A stretch of 64,000 nt of DNA from Chrysogorgia sp. JL179-B06. Lineage: Eukaryota > Cnidaria > Anthozoa > Scleralcyonacea > Chrysogorgiidae. The stretch is taken from contig JAYKKM010000013.1 in NCBI GenBank assembly GCA_035772405.1, positions 812,239 to 876,238 on the forward strand, in the 5' to 3' direction. Made by a program: the position numbers and the translations under genes. Positions 1 to 7,685 of the stretch are shown here, piece after piece. The stretch's first letter is position 1; every line of letters begins with the position of its first letter. The notes below the pieces were generated by a model, which saw nothing but the letters and a program-made list of their open reading frames with translations, ran no database searches and was not told where the DNA came from.

Positions 1-132
1 CAGAGTAATCGTAAATGACGTTTCTTTCTGCATCGATCTGAATTAGGTTTTCGAATTCCCCGTAACACACGAGACTCACAGCGGCTGCTGTCGCGGCAGA
101 GAACTTGATGTTTCTGTCGATGATGAAGAATT
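1..132 (-). pseudogene. Possible capsid-gene remnant at the window edge
   Basis: Reading the minus strand from about 130 to 1 gives an open stretch of about 43 codons that includes CYGEFENLIQIDAERNVIYD and runs off the window edge. A stop lies just upstream, so only a fragment is present. It has the composition of a real protein, and my impression is of a Polinton structural protein, perhaps near the C-terminus of the major capsid protein. I cannot confirm this without a search. Next to it (240-345) is a T-rich break that separates it from the integrase side. Confidence 0.25.
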
Positions 133-461
133 AATTCTTTATTATCAATATCCAAAGGTTTAGACATGACTAGCTCTTTACTTGACGCGTATCAAAGAAT
201 GTTTAACAGTTCTCTTAAGTTTGAGATGTTTTATACAACTTGATTAGGTCCGGAAAGGCCCGAAATGGCACCCTTTTTTTTTTTCTTTTTTTTTTTTTTG
301 TTTTGTTTTGGCCCGATTTGGCCCCAGGGCCCGATGACCCATAATACTATATTCTCGTATTATCCATGTTCGAAATTTTATAATATTCGTTATAAAATTT
401 ATCAACAGCGGCTAGTACTGTCATAATGAAATACAGGGCATAGTGTGAACATTGTTCATAG
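133..461. other. Low-complexity break inside the Polinton block
   Basis: This stretch holds a T-rich run at about 271-310 between two short GC-rich segments containing 'ggccc'. No convincing reading frame was found. It may mark a rearrangement joint between the left capsid-like fragment and the integrase side. Confidence 0.4.
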
Positions 462-689
462 CCATGGGTCACTCTGCCAGCAAAAATCCGAAGAACAGCA
501 AAAATCATAACAAACAGAAAATGTTTAGAATGGGCATTAGTGTTGGTCGCAATGATCTCAATCTCGAAGGACATTTACAAATGGGATACACTAGTAAAAC
601 CATCAAAAACTACAAACCTGTTTGAAAACAATAAACCTATCGAGAACGATGCACCAGATGAACCTAATCAGAATGTCGAAGAAGAATAA
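462..689 (+). pseudogene. Small membrane-protein-like frame upstream of the integrase
   Basis: A frame open from 462 to the TAA at 687-689 reads a basic segment, then a hydrophobic stretch (WALVLVAMISI), then an acidic, Asn/Pro-rich tail ending in NVEEE. The first ATG in this frame is at 552; upstream it is closed by TAG at 459-461, so the start may be lost. An overlapping frame, 464-625, starts in a perfect GCCATGG context and begins MGHSASK, which fits an N-myristoylation signal (Gly2, Ser6, Lys7), with 53 residues in all. At most one of the two is likely real. I do not recognise either family. Confidence 0.3.
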
Positions 690-725
690 AAGAGGGCGTG
701 ATTTAAGATTTCTTTCATTCCATAT

Positions 726-1806
726 GTGAACATGAATGATTACCTGTCTAGCGTTTATTACGATCCAAAACGCCCAGGAGGATTTGGTGGAGTGAATCGT
801 TTGTATGATGACGTCAAAAAGGAAGGAAAATTTAAAGTGAGTCGCGCGAAAACTAAAGAATGGTTGATGTCACAAGATACGTACACTTTACATAAACCTG
901 CCAGTCGCAATTTTAGAAGAAACCGTGTGATCGTGGGTGGTATCGACCAACAATGGCAAATGGATCTGGCGGACATGCAATCCATGCAGAAGTTTTAACG
1001 ATGATTATCGATATCTTTTAGTATGCATTGACGTCTTTTCAAAGTATGCATGGGTCGTTCCTCTGAAAAATAAAACGGGACTTTCACTGGTTGAAGCTTT
1101 CAAAGTCATTTTATCTTCTGGACGCAAACCTGAAAAAATTATGACTGATCAAGGAACGGAGTTTTTCAATAGACATTTTCAAGCACTGATGAAGGAGGAA
1201 GACATAGAATTGTACAATACGTATAACGAAACGAAAGCCTCGATCGTAGAACGTTTGATTCGTACGTTGAAGACAAAGATGTGGCGATATTTTACATCCA
1301 AGAAAACAATGCGATACATTGACATGCTGCCTGAGTTAGTGTATTCTTACAATCATAGTGTTCATCGTAGTATTAAAACAAAGCCAGCAAATGTTACTGT
1401 CGAAAACGAAAAGAAAGTATGGCACACTTTGTACGATGAACATAGTATTGTGAAAAATGTAAAGTATAAGTTTAAGATTGGCGATCAACTGAGAATTAGT
1501 AAAATAAAACGTAAATTTGAAAAGGGTTACTTGCCAAATTTCTCAAAAGAAATCTTCACTGTAAGCAAACAACTACCTCGTGACCCTCCAGTGTATAAAC
1601 TCAAAGATTATGACGGCGAAGAACTGAAAGGAACATTTTACGATAAAGAGCTACAAAAAGTCATTAAACGTGACGATGTTTATGAAGTTGAAAAAATTCT
1701 GAAGAAACGTGGAAGAGGCAACAATGTACACTATCTTGTAAAATGGTTAGGGTACCCGAACAAGTTTAATTCGTGGGTACCTGCTTCTGAAATAAATAAG
1801 ATTTAA
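726..1806 (+). pseudogene. Polinton integrase (rve core plus chromodomain), one frameshift
   Basis: This encodes the DDE integrase that inserts Polinton DNA. The N-terminal part (726-998) has the typical YYDPKRPGGFGG opening and reaches the first catalytic Asp (QWQMDLADM). The frame then changes at about 985-1000 and the rest continues from the 937 frame: YLLVCIDVFSKYAW, second Asp in MTDQGTEFF, and Glu in ASIVERL with about 33 residues between them. The C-terminus (from about 1681) is a chromodomain with YEVEKIL, HYLVKWLGYP and SWVPASEI. All three catalytic residues are present but in two frames. Total length is about 360 codons, normal for the family. The single frame change makes it non-functional unless it is an assembly error. 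Confidence 0.9.
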
Positions 1807-1852
1807 ACCAATGTGTGTGTAGTTTCTTTGCTATTTTGATTTGTAATTCATA

Positions 1853-2190
1853 ATGAGTGGAACACATTTTTATCTCACGCTTCCTAGCAATGCATCCCTG
1901 GGTATCTTTCCCGATAACAAAACGACGAGTTATCGTGCAAAATTGCCACAAACCATTGATTTGAATGGCGAATGGGAAGTTGGTTTGTACTCCATCTCTT
2001 ACCCGAATACGTGGTACACTCTACAAGAACATAAGAACCATATCTATTACGCGGACAAAAGTGGACTTTTTCTGACGACGATTGTGGATTACGGCTACTA
2101 CGAAACCGTACAAGATCTTATCAAAAGTACCAATAAAGCTTTGGCAAAAGATGTTAACGACAACATTAAGTTGTCGTTTAATGCTCTAAT
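1853..2190 (+). pseudogene. Minor-capsid (penton-like) protein, N-terminal part only
   Basis: It starts MSGTHFYLTLPSNAS and continues with PDNKTTSYRAKLP and LNGEWEVGLYSISYP. I recognise this opening from a Polinton structural protein that I believe is the minor capsid (penton) protein; the exact assignment is from memory. Only about 112 residues are native. At about 2190 the frame runs into sequence that, in another frame, is the middle of a cysteine protease, so the rest of this gene was lost in a deletion. It starts 46 bases after the integrase stop, as in a packed viral gene set. Confidence 0.6.
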
Positions 2191-2544
2191 TGGGTGGCAT
2201 TCTACTTCCCAGCAGAACAGAAAGGGGAATTCTTTGACAGTTATGGACAGCCGCCAGATCACTACAGGGATTCGTTTGGAGACTTTTTAGAGCCTTATGA
2301 ATGGGAATTAAACACGCGTAAACTGCAAAGTGCTTGGTCAGATGTGTGTGGCCAATATTGCATATTCTACCTTAGCCACAGAGCACGAGGACAAAGCATG
2401 AATAAAATCGTGCAGTTATTTAATAACGATACTATGTTAAACGATGCAAAAGTGTCTCGGTTTGTTAAGAGTCATTTTAAAATATTGTTAAATCGTCCAA
2501 ATATTAATCTTACTCAGTTTAGTAAAAACCTGTTTGAAAATTAA
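2191..2544 (+). pseudogene. Adenain-like (C5/Ulp1 fold) cysteine protease, C-terminal part
   Basis: From about 2191 the frame reads NWVAFYFP, then GEFFDSYG, then SDVCGQYCIFYLSHRARG. These fit the adenovirus-type maturation protease: the segment around the His (here Asn precedes WVAF), the Asp in FDSYG, and the nucleophile Cys in the CGQYC segment. Polinton proteases of this kind are thought to process capsid precursors. The N-terminal part is missing and the frame is closed by a stop just upstream of NWVAF. The join with the capsid-like gene at about 2190 is a deletion breakpoint. The C-terminus appears complete. Confidence 0.8.
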
Positions 2545-2741
2545 TGTATCGTTTGTTGCAATAAATATTTGTTGTAAAATCGTGTGTGTCTTGATTTGTA
2601 CTCCCCCCCCCAAAAAAAATAAAAATTAAAAATTAAAAAAAAAAATTAAAAAAAATAAAATAAAAAAATAACAACTAGAAACTTTTAAAAAACATTTAAT
2701 AACTTTAAAAACATGTTTTATTCAATAAAACAAATACAGGA
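2545..2741. terminator. Convergent 3' ends with poly(A) signals
   Basis: AATAAA at about 2562 follows the + strand protease frame, and on the minus strand TTTATT at about 2718 would serve the 2742-5811 block. Between them is an A-rich stretch (about 2603-2690) with a short C run at 2604-2611. This is a plausible shared terminator between converging transcription units. Confidence 0.5.
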
Positions 2742-3420
2742 TTAATAATTAAGCCAACGTTTCTGAGTTTGTTTTTCTCCACGTCTCTTCAGCATTGACT
2801 GGATATATTTCATAGGGCTTGCACTTTGGGGGCTTGCACGTTGTGGGCTGCTGTAAAGAACCTCTTCTTCTTCTCCAGACGCATTGTCAGCTAAGGATTG
2901 TCTCCATCTTTCCTCATTCCTTACGAGGTCTCGCGGCATGTTGATCTTTGACAAAACACGAAAAAATTCTCTTGAGCCCGTAGGATTGAAATTTTTTCTC
3001 GCCCTCATAGCGTCCGAAACCAAATCAGATATGTTTGATTGCGGGATGGTTTCACCCTCGAGCTTGACTTGTCCCGTTTCATCCCAGGAAATAACGTCAG
3101 GTCTTGCTTTCAAACGGCTCAAAAGTGCTGTAGCTCTACCACGCATTGTTCTCGGAATATTTTCCACTACGGTTGTATCAGGTAACTGCGCCTTTTCTTT
3201 AGATTCCTCTTTATTTTCGGCTATCCGAACGGTGGGTATTTGATTATCCTTTTGGCGCCTCAAGTCCAGATAACGCTCCAGTACGTTGAAGAATATTTGA
3301 CATGTCCGTATCTTTATGCATCATGTTGGCCATAATCGGGGAGGTCTCAAGTCTTTGTCTTTGCTCGTATCTGTGAAGTGTGTCCTCGGGGACCAAAACC
3401 ATACGTTTTGCGTGTTTCAT
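2742..3420 (-). pseudogene. Polinton conserved structural-type protein, one frameshift
   Basis: The natural start appears to be ATG at 3420-3418 (MKHAKRMVLVPEDTLHRYEQ), which overlaps the previous gene's stop in an ATGA. The frame shifts at about 3295, and the rest (from LERYLDLRRQKDNQIPTV) runs to the stop at 2742. The later part is charged, with an RGRATALLSRLK segment, a Glu run (GEEEEV), and a duplicated SPQ(R/S)ASP motif near the C-terminus. I recognise it as one of the small conserved Polinton proteins of the PX/PW kind but know no proven function. Placement next to core-like and ATPase genes suggests a virion role. Confidence 0.6.
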
Positions 3421-3779
3421 TTTACTAGCAAACTTCCAAGTACACTAAGAATCGGTGCCAAGAGAGCCGTCAATAAACCCCCACCTTTTTGATTAAGGTA
3501 CACCTTTTTTCGTTTCCTCGACACTTTCTTATTTGCCAACGCGCGGAGATGTGTCTTGTAGCGCACCAAACGTTGCTTTTGACGCGGTGTTAATGGGATA
3601 ACACCTTTAAGTAAATTCAGTGAACACTCACAAATAGCCGTGATAACATTCGCGGGAACGTTATCGATAAGCAACTTTCGCAATTTAGGTTTAGATTTCA
3701 TTATAACCTGAAGATAGGGAAGAGTTCCTCTCATACGCTTCGACATCTTGTAAATGGTGGATTTAAACGGCACACACAA
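3417..3779 (-). CDS. Small basic core-like Polinton protein
   Basis: This is a 120-residue, strongly basic protein. It has a central TPRQKQRLVRYKTHLRAL segment, a KKVSRKRKKVY cluster and a hydrophobic, Gly/Leu-rich tail (GGGLLTALLAPILSVLGSLL). A basic body with an amphipathic tail is reminiscent of adenovirus core peptides (pX/VII/VI type), and adintoviruses and Polintons carry similar small proteins next to the ATPase. DNA condensation or membrane disruption is an inference. One base separates it from the ATPase stop upstream, and its own stop overlaps the next gene's start, so it sits in a tight block. The frame is intact. Confidence 0.6.
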   Translation of the reverse strand: MCVPFKSTIYKMSKRMRGTLPYLQVIMKSKPKLRKLLIDNVPANVITAICECSLNLLKGVIPLTPRQKQRLVRYKTHLRALANKKVSRKRKKVYLNQKGGGLLTALLAPILSVLGSLLVK

Positions 3780-3780
3780 C

Positions 3781-4428
3781 TTAAGTACGCTTCACGTAGA
3801 CAATTTGTCTCTCCCCAGGTAAAATGCTGGTTCTTAGACGCATGTTCTCCGGTGTCAGCTGATGACAATCAATCATTAAATATCCGTAAGGGCTGCTTGT
3901 AGCATCACGATACGAATCCAAAAGGTAATTGCCATGTTTAGGAAACATTTGTTTCGCAAGTGTTGTAATCCCAAGCGAGTCGCGTAAATTCCGGAATACC
4001 AACATATAGTGGGAATTGAGAGAGATTGTTCGTGACAATTTACCGGGTGGAAATAAATTTTGCGTAAGGTACAACACAGATATACCGCGATGATGAGAAC
4101 CGCGGGTAAATAGGTCTGATGCGCGTTGATCGTTGGAACAGTGAGACATCAAATCATCAAGCACGACTAGGGAATTATCATGCCCTTCTGTTAAGTCATA
4201 TAAGTCGTTTGGAAAACCTTCCACCAGTTCAACGTTCGGCATAGATAATTCGTCAAATTCCTTTTGATACTCTCCATAGCAGTAAATTATTTTTGCTGGA
4301 ACAGGATAAAACAGTTCTTCTAAATGATGTAGCATGGAGCGAACCAAATACGATTTTCCACTTTGACTTTGTCCGCAAATATAAAAATTTGCAGGTGTTT
4401 TAAACCGTACATCCATCGTGCAAAACAC
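3781..4428 (-). CDS. Genome-packaging ATPase (FtsK/HerA type)
   Basis: The 215-residue protein has a Walker A motif GQSQSGKS at residues 19-26, a Walker B motif SLVVLDD at about 86-92, and a YLTQN sensor-like motif at about 120-124. Length and layout match Polinton/adintovirus DNA-packaging ATPases, which pump genomes into capsids. It is the best-preserved gene of the element: no frame break, and the start ATG at 4428 places Walker A at the usual distance from the N-terminus. It heads a compact run with the core-like and structural-type genes downstream. Confidence 0.88.
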   Translation of the reverse strand: MFCTMDVRFKTPANFYICGQSQSGKSYLVRSMLHHLEELFYPVPAKIIYCYGEYQKEFDELSMPNVELVEGFPNDLYDLTEGHDNSLVVLDDLMSHCSNDQRASDLFTRGSHHRGISVLYLTQNLFPPGKLSRTISLNSHYMLVFRNLRDSLGITTLAKQMFPKHGNYLLDSYRDATSSPYGYLMIDCHQLTPENMRLRTSILPGERQIVYVKRT

Positions 4429-4576
4429 TAAATGAGTTTTATTTCACATGTTCGTGTACTTTATAGCGAAAAAATACGTTGAGCAAAAGAAATCATTTTA
4501 CGGAAAAAAACTTTCTTCGATCTTAAACATTGTGAAATCGAAGCTTTTAAGAGGTGCAGCAATCAACTGTACAGCT

Positions 4577-4813
4577 CTACGCGTAAACGTGCTCGGAGCA
4601 AGAGTCATTCATCACATAAACCAATGTTAGGTAAGCTATGGCACGACCAAAATTGTTCACATCCATCTCGATAAAAACGAATGATAACTCGTCAGGATCT
4701 ATGCGCGGTACCAATTGATTGTACAACGTCTCATGATGTTTTATAAGCACGTAATTGACATGATGTGTTAACGTTCTCATATCAATGGTCGACGTCATTT
4801 CTTTTAAGCTCAT
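4577..4813 (-). CDS. Short protein with Bcl-2 BH1-like motif
   Basis: The 78-residue frame has a helix-rich N-terminal half followed by FIEMDVNNFGRAIAYLTLVY. The NFGRAIAYL core fits the BH1 signature of Bcl-2 proteins (N-W/F-G-R-hydrophobic-A-F/Y), and adintoviruses are known to carry Bcl-2-like genes, so an anti-apoptotic origin is plausible. No BH2 segment is present before the stop at 4577. Open sequence in another frame just downstream (about 4480-4600) suggests the C-terminal half was lost to a frameshift. The alternative is an unrelated small Polinton protein. The assignment rests on one motif. Confidence 0.45.
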   Translation of the reverse strand: MSLKEMTSTIDMRTLTHHVNYVLIKHHETLYNQLVPRIDPDELSFVFIEMDVNNFGRAIAYLTLVYVMNDSCSEHVYA

Positions 4814-5202
4814 CCAAAATCACTTCCATCTTTCCCACCCGACAACAGTAAATGAACACAAAATGTGAAATAATTCAGTTATGTATTTGAAAGAAAAAAA
4901 ACACAGAACAAGTACGTTGTCATAAATGTTTCAAGCAATGTTATTCATTTGAAATGTGTACTGAGAAACATCCTCATTCAAGCAAAGTGTAAATAGAAAA
5001 CAAGGTAATCGCTTGGAGACGACAATAGCAAAGTCTCAAATATATCTTGCATGCGAAATGTTTGGGGTTGTTGATTTCATATGAAAATAACATTATAAAT
5101 TAACTCAAGATCTATGTGACACAACCTACTTTGTTATCAACACTTTACCTAAAATTAGTAACAAAACAAGGAACCTGGAAAAAATTGCCAACATATACAA
5201 AA
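4814..5202. other. AT-rich spacer, no gene seen
   Basis: This lies between the BH1-like gene and the membrane-protein gene. No frame of note, repeat or clear signal was seen beyond AT-richness. Confidence 0.5.
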
Positions 5203-5811
5203 TCAAACTCTGTCAGAGGACGAAGCAGAGAGAACACTTTCTGAACAGCGTGGAACATTAGACATAACACTGAGTTCAAAATCGTTGGTAGGGCGTCTTC
5301 TACTCCGTACAACACAAAAACAAACAAGGAAAACAAGTATGGTCACTAGAGCGCCAGCTGGAGGTAAAGTATATAGTAATATTAATGTTCTATCATTATT
5401 CTTGCCATTTTTAGTCGGAGAGGTGCTAGAGATGTTGACGAAGGAGAACGTAGAGGCGATATTAGTAGATGAAGATGTGTTAGTACCTGCGGTGGTCGTG
5501 GTGGAGCTACAGTCGCTTAATAGTACTTGGACTAGAACGGTCTTCACGCAAACTAGTGGATTTTGGCGGAGATCTATTGGTCGCACATTAGGATAGTCCA
5601 CCAAAACCATGGAGAGATTAGTAGTAGTAAGGTTATTTTGTCTCAGGTCGATTACCTTAACCCATCTGTTTGGCGTGTCAATACGCGGTAAGGACACTAA
5701 GCGGAGTCTCGAACAATCCAATGAACCTATCCATCGTTGCTCTTTGCAACGTGAGGCAAACGATAACCCGATCAATAAGAAAACAAATAAAACAAATGTT
5801 TTACCGGCCAT
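5203..5811 (-). CDS. Type I membrane protein with LRR-like ectodomain
   Basis: The 202-residue protein opens with a signal peptide (residues 1-20, hydrophobic core FVLFVFLLIGLSF). A cysteine-bounded ectodomain follows with two LRR-like units (VKVIDLRQNNLT at 51-62 and VRPIDLRQNPLVC at 76-88) that resemble an LRR and its C-terminal cap. Next come a Ser/Thr/Asn-rich stalk (about 101-140) with N-glycosylation sites, a transmembrane segment (about 142-168), a basic stop-transfer RSRRRP and a short cytoplasmic tail. The frame is intact. Such a gene is not part of the Polinton core set and looks captured from a host LRR receptor. A role at the cell or virion surface is inference. Confidence 0.65.
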   Translation of the reverse strand: MAGKTFVLFVFLLIGLSFASRCKEQRWIGSLDCSRLRLVSLPRIDTPNRWVKVIDLRQNNLTTTNLSMVLVDYPNVRPIDLRQNPLVCVKTVLVQVLLSDCSSTTTTAGTNTSSSTNIASTFSFVNISSTSPTKNGKNNDRTLILLYTLPPAGALVTILVFLVCFCVVRSRRRPTNDFELSVMSNVPRCSESVLSASSSDRV

Positions 5812-5993
5812 GTTGTATTAAACGTCCGTTTCTAAACCCACATTCTGTACAGCGGTCCTCGGAGACGTAGTGTAAAGTAAACTGAAAAATCGCGTGCGGT
5901 ATCACGTGTAATCTTCACCTTGGACATGGACTTTGCCCTTGACCCTAGGTCGTAAAAGTGCGAAACTCATATAATCTGACAGTTCGCGCCAGG
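5812..5993. promoter_or_regulatory. Divergent promoter region with E2F-like site
   Basis: This lies between the minus-strand membrane-protein gene and the plus-strand bZIP-like frame. It contains an E-box (CACGTG at about 5905), a TATA-like ATATAAT at about 5970, and GTTCGCGCC at 5982-5990, which fits the E2F consensus TTTSGCGCS at eight of nine bases. The E2F-like site ends 3 bases before the ATG at 5994. Confidence 0.4.
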
Positions 5994-6401
5994 ATGGAAG
6001 TGGAAAAAACAGCGGCGGGATGCAGAGAAATCCAGAAGGTGCAGAAAGAAGAGGACAGAAAAGCTCGCCAAGTACAAAGCCTTTTATGACTTTGTACTTC
6101 GCGAGAACCCGGAACTGGTGGTTCGGTTCGAGTCGGAGTATGGAAAAAAAACAAAAGATACGGCAGAAGGTGTCTCCAAAAACAGTTTGGACATGGACTG
6201 GTTGAACGAGCTTCCGAACCTAGATATGGAGCCGGAACTGGTGGTTCGGTTCGAGTATGGGGAAAAAAAGATACGGCAGAAGGCGGCTCCGAAAACAAAA
6301 AAGATACGGCAGAAGGCGGCTCCGAAAACAGTTTGGACATGGACTGGTTGGACGAGCTTCCGAACCTAGATCTGTTACAAAACATGGGCTTTGACTTTTA
6401 G
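5994..6401 (+). pseudogene. bZIP-like DNA-binding protein with acidic tail, frameshifted and internally duplicated
   Basis: One frame from about 6000 reads RRRDAEKSRRCRKKRTEKL, a good match to a bZIP basic region except that the invariant Asn is Asp. A helical stretch, KYKAFYDFVLRENPEL, follows instead of a clear leucine zipper. The gene ends in an acidic, aromatic tail (DMDWLDELPNLDLLQNMGFD, stop TAG at 6399-6401) that resembles an activation domain. The ATG at 5994 is out of frame with the basic region, and the nearby A6 run at 6004-6009 is an obvious slippage point. A segment including the tail occurs twice (about 6109-6225 and 6229-6371), plus a 33-bp tandem copy at about 6265-6330, and the frame changes again inside the duplication. 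Family and function are inferred. Confidence 0.5.
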
Positions 6402-6424
6402 ACGTCAAGATAAAAAAAAAAACC

Positions 6425-6445
6425 GGCTCTTTTAAGAGCCACCAC
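6425..6445 (+). promoter_or_regulatory. Histone-type mRNA 3' stem-loop
   Basis: GGCTCT-TTTA-AGAGCC is a perfect 6-bp stem with a 4-base loop, followed by ACCACA. This matches the metazoan replication-dependent histone 3' end (GGYTCT, U-rich tetraloop, AGAGCC, ACC after the stem). It starts 23 bases after the stop at 6401, a normal distance for histone mRNAs, and a purine-rich stretch (ATAAAAGAATAAAAAC, about 6451-6467) sits where a histone downstream element would be. No histone gene is nearby, so it appears to belong to the bZIP-like transcript. Confidence 0.65.
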
Positions 6446-6770
6446 ATTTTATAAAAGAATAAAAACGTAATACTCAGAGTTTTTTTTCCCCCTCTTTTGT
6501 AACGATATAAAGATTTGAATGAAATAAAACATATGAGTTAACAGGATTTAACTTTATTTAAAAACACACTATAGTCTTTTCAACTTACAAAGCTGGTTTC
6601 CAAAAGAGGTGTGTTATATAGAAATTACATAAAATAAAAAGCAAGCATGCAGAAAACTAAACTACTTTAGTAACTAAAATTTCAATCATGTACCACGGTT
6701 CTTAAAATCTCTAAGACTATGTGCACACAGTAATTTTCCGAGGGTTTTCGCGATTGTTTTGTATTGATCT
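6446..6770. other. AT-rich 3' flank, no gene
   Basis: AT-rich sequence between converging genes. TTTATT-type signals near 6553 could serve minus-strand poly(A) addition. No coding frame is convincing here; the overlapping minus frame down to 6686 looks like a shadow. Confidence 0.4.
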
Positions 6771-7317
6771 TTAAAGATTATTTTGCATCCACAGCCCGTA
6801 CGCTTCCACTTCCACTTTGGGGCAATGCTGATAGGCGTTGAAGGAGATGTGGTTACCACAGGTTTCCAGCCAGATAAGTTGGCCAAATAGTTTTTCAGCT
6901 TTGGGACAGCCGAAGCATTCCAGATTTACGGACGGAATGTCAAGGTCTGCCAACAGGTCTTTCTCGTAGTGTCCGCCCTTGTAAGCAATGGTAGAGCTTA
7001 GGTTTTTCCGTGTTTTACTGTAAAAACGCTACAATTGCCTCCAAATCTGAAATTGGGAATGCTTCGGTGCTCCGAGGCACTCCAAACGGTAATTTATGGA
7101 TGCGTTTTTGAACATATTTACAGGTCTTCTTGTCCTTTTGGGCGAGGTCGTCCCAGCTCACACCGATGTCAAAAAAGAAGGACTGGGATGTAGTGTCTCC
7201 GACATTCAGTAGACCCAACTCCTTACAGAGAAATATGTTCTCTACATAATACCCGTCCATATCTATGACTGCTATGATATCCTCTGGCTGGCAATGCATG
7301 TTGAGTGATCGATACAT
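6771..7317 (-). pseudogene. Exonuclease-like Polinton-associated protein, frameshifted
   Basis: The first part (7317-7015) reads MHCQPEDIIAVIDMDGYYV and then NIFLCKELGLL. After a frame change at about 7015-7021 it continues as AYKGGHYEKDLLADLDIPSV, FGCPKAEKLF, and HCPKVEVEAYGLWMQN to a stop at 6771. I recall these signatures in uncharacterised transposon-linked proteins of cnidarians and insects thought to have a DEDDh-exonuclease-like fold (early IDMDG, later His near Asp). The nuclease role is not proven. A TATA-like TCTATATAA (minus strand, about 7341-7349) lies so close to the first ATG that the Met at about 7299 may be the true start. Confidence 0.5.
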
Positions 7318-7354
7318 TTGTATTGCAAATCCTTAGGTTTTTATATAGACCCCA

Positions 7355-7685
7355 TGCATAGTGACGTCACACTTGTAACGAGGTAACGTTACCTTAGTAC
7401 TCATACGCCCGATTATTATTCTGTGCCCGAACGTTACCTGTAGGTAACGTCACCCTTGTAACGAGGTAACGTTACCTGGAGGTAATAACGTCACCCTTGT
7501 AACGAGGTAACGCTACCTGGAGGTAACGTTACCTTGATAAACAGGTAACGTTACCTCATTACTTACTTTCGGGGATGACGTCATCAGGCGCCGTAACAAG
7601 GTAACGTTACCTAGAGTGACGTCACCCTTGTAACGAGGTAACGTTACTTCGTCCGAATTGGACGTACGCAGCATGACGTCATCTT
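7355..7685. promoter_or_regulatory. Palindrome array: CRE sites and AGGTAACGTTACCT repeats
   Basis: Four perfect TGACGTCA sites lie at 7362, 7576, 7617 and 7674. Perfect AGGTAACGTTACCT palindromes lie at 7381, 7464, 7521, 7543 and 7599, with one-mismatch copies at 7505 and 7636. Partial tandem units (CACCCTTGTAACGAGGTAAC) link them. The array sits just upstream of the minus-strand exonuclease-like gene and its TATA-like box, so an enhancer or origin-like function is plausible. TGACGTCA is the classical CREB/ATF bZIP target. Confidence 0.65.

Noticed and set aside
4448..4630. Plus-strand frame of 60 codons
   Set aside because: Lies opposite the minus-strand gene block and is short and unsupported; more likely a shadow.
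5285..5596. Plus-strand frame of 103 codons opposite the LRR membrane protein
   Set aside because: The minus frame has signal peptide, LRR-like units and a transmembrane segment in order; the plus frame has no such order.
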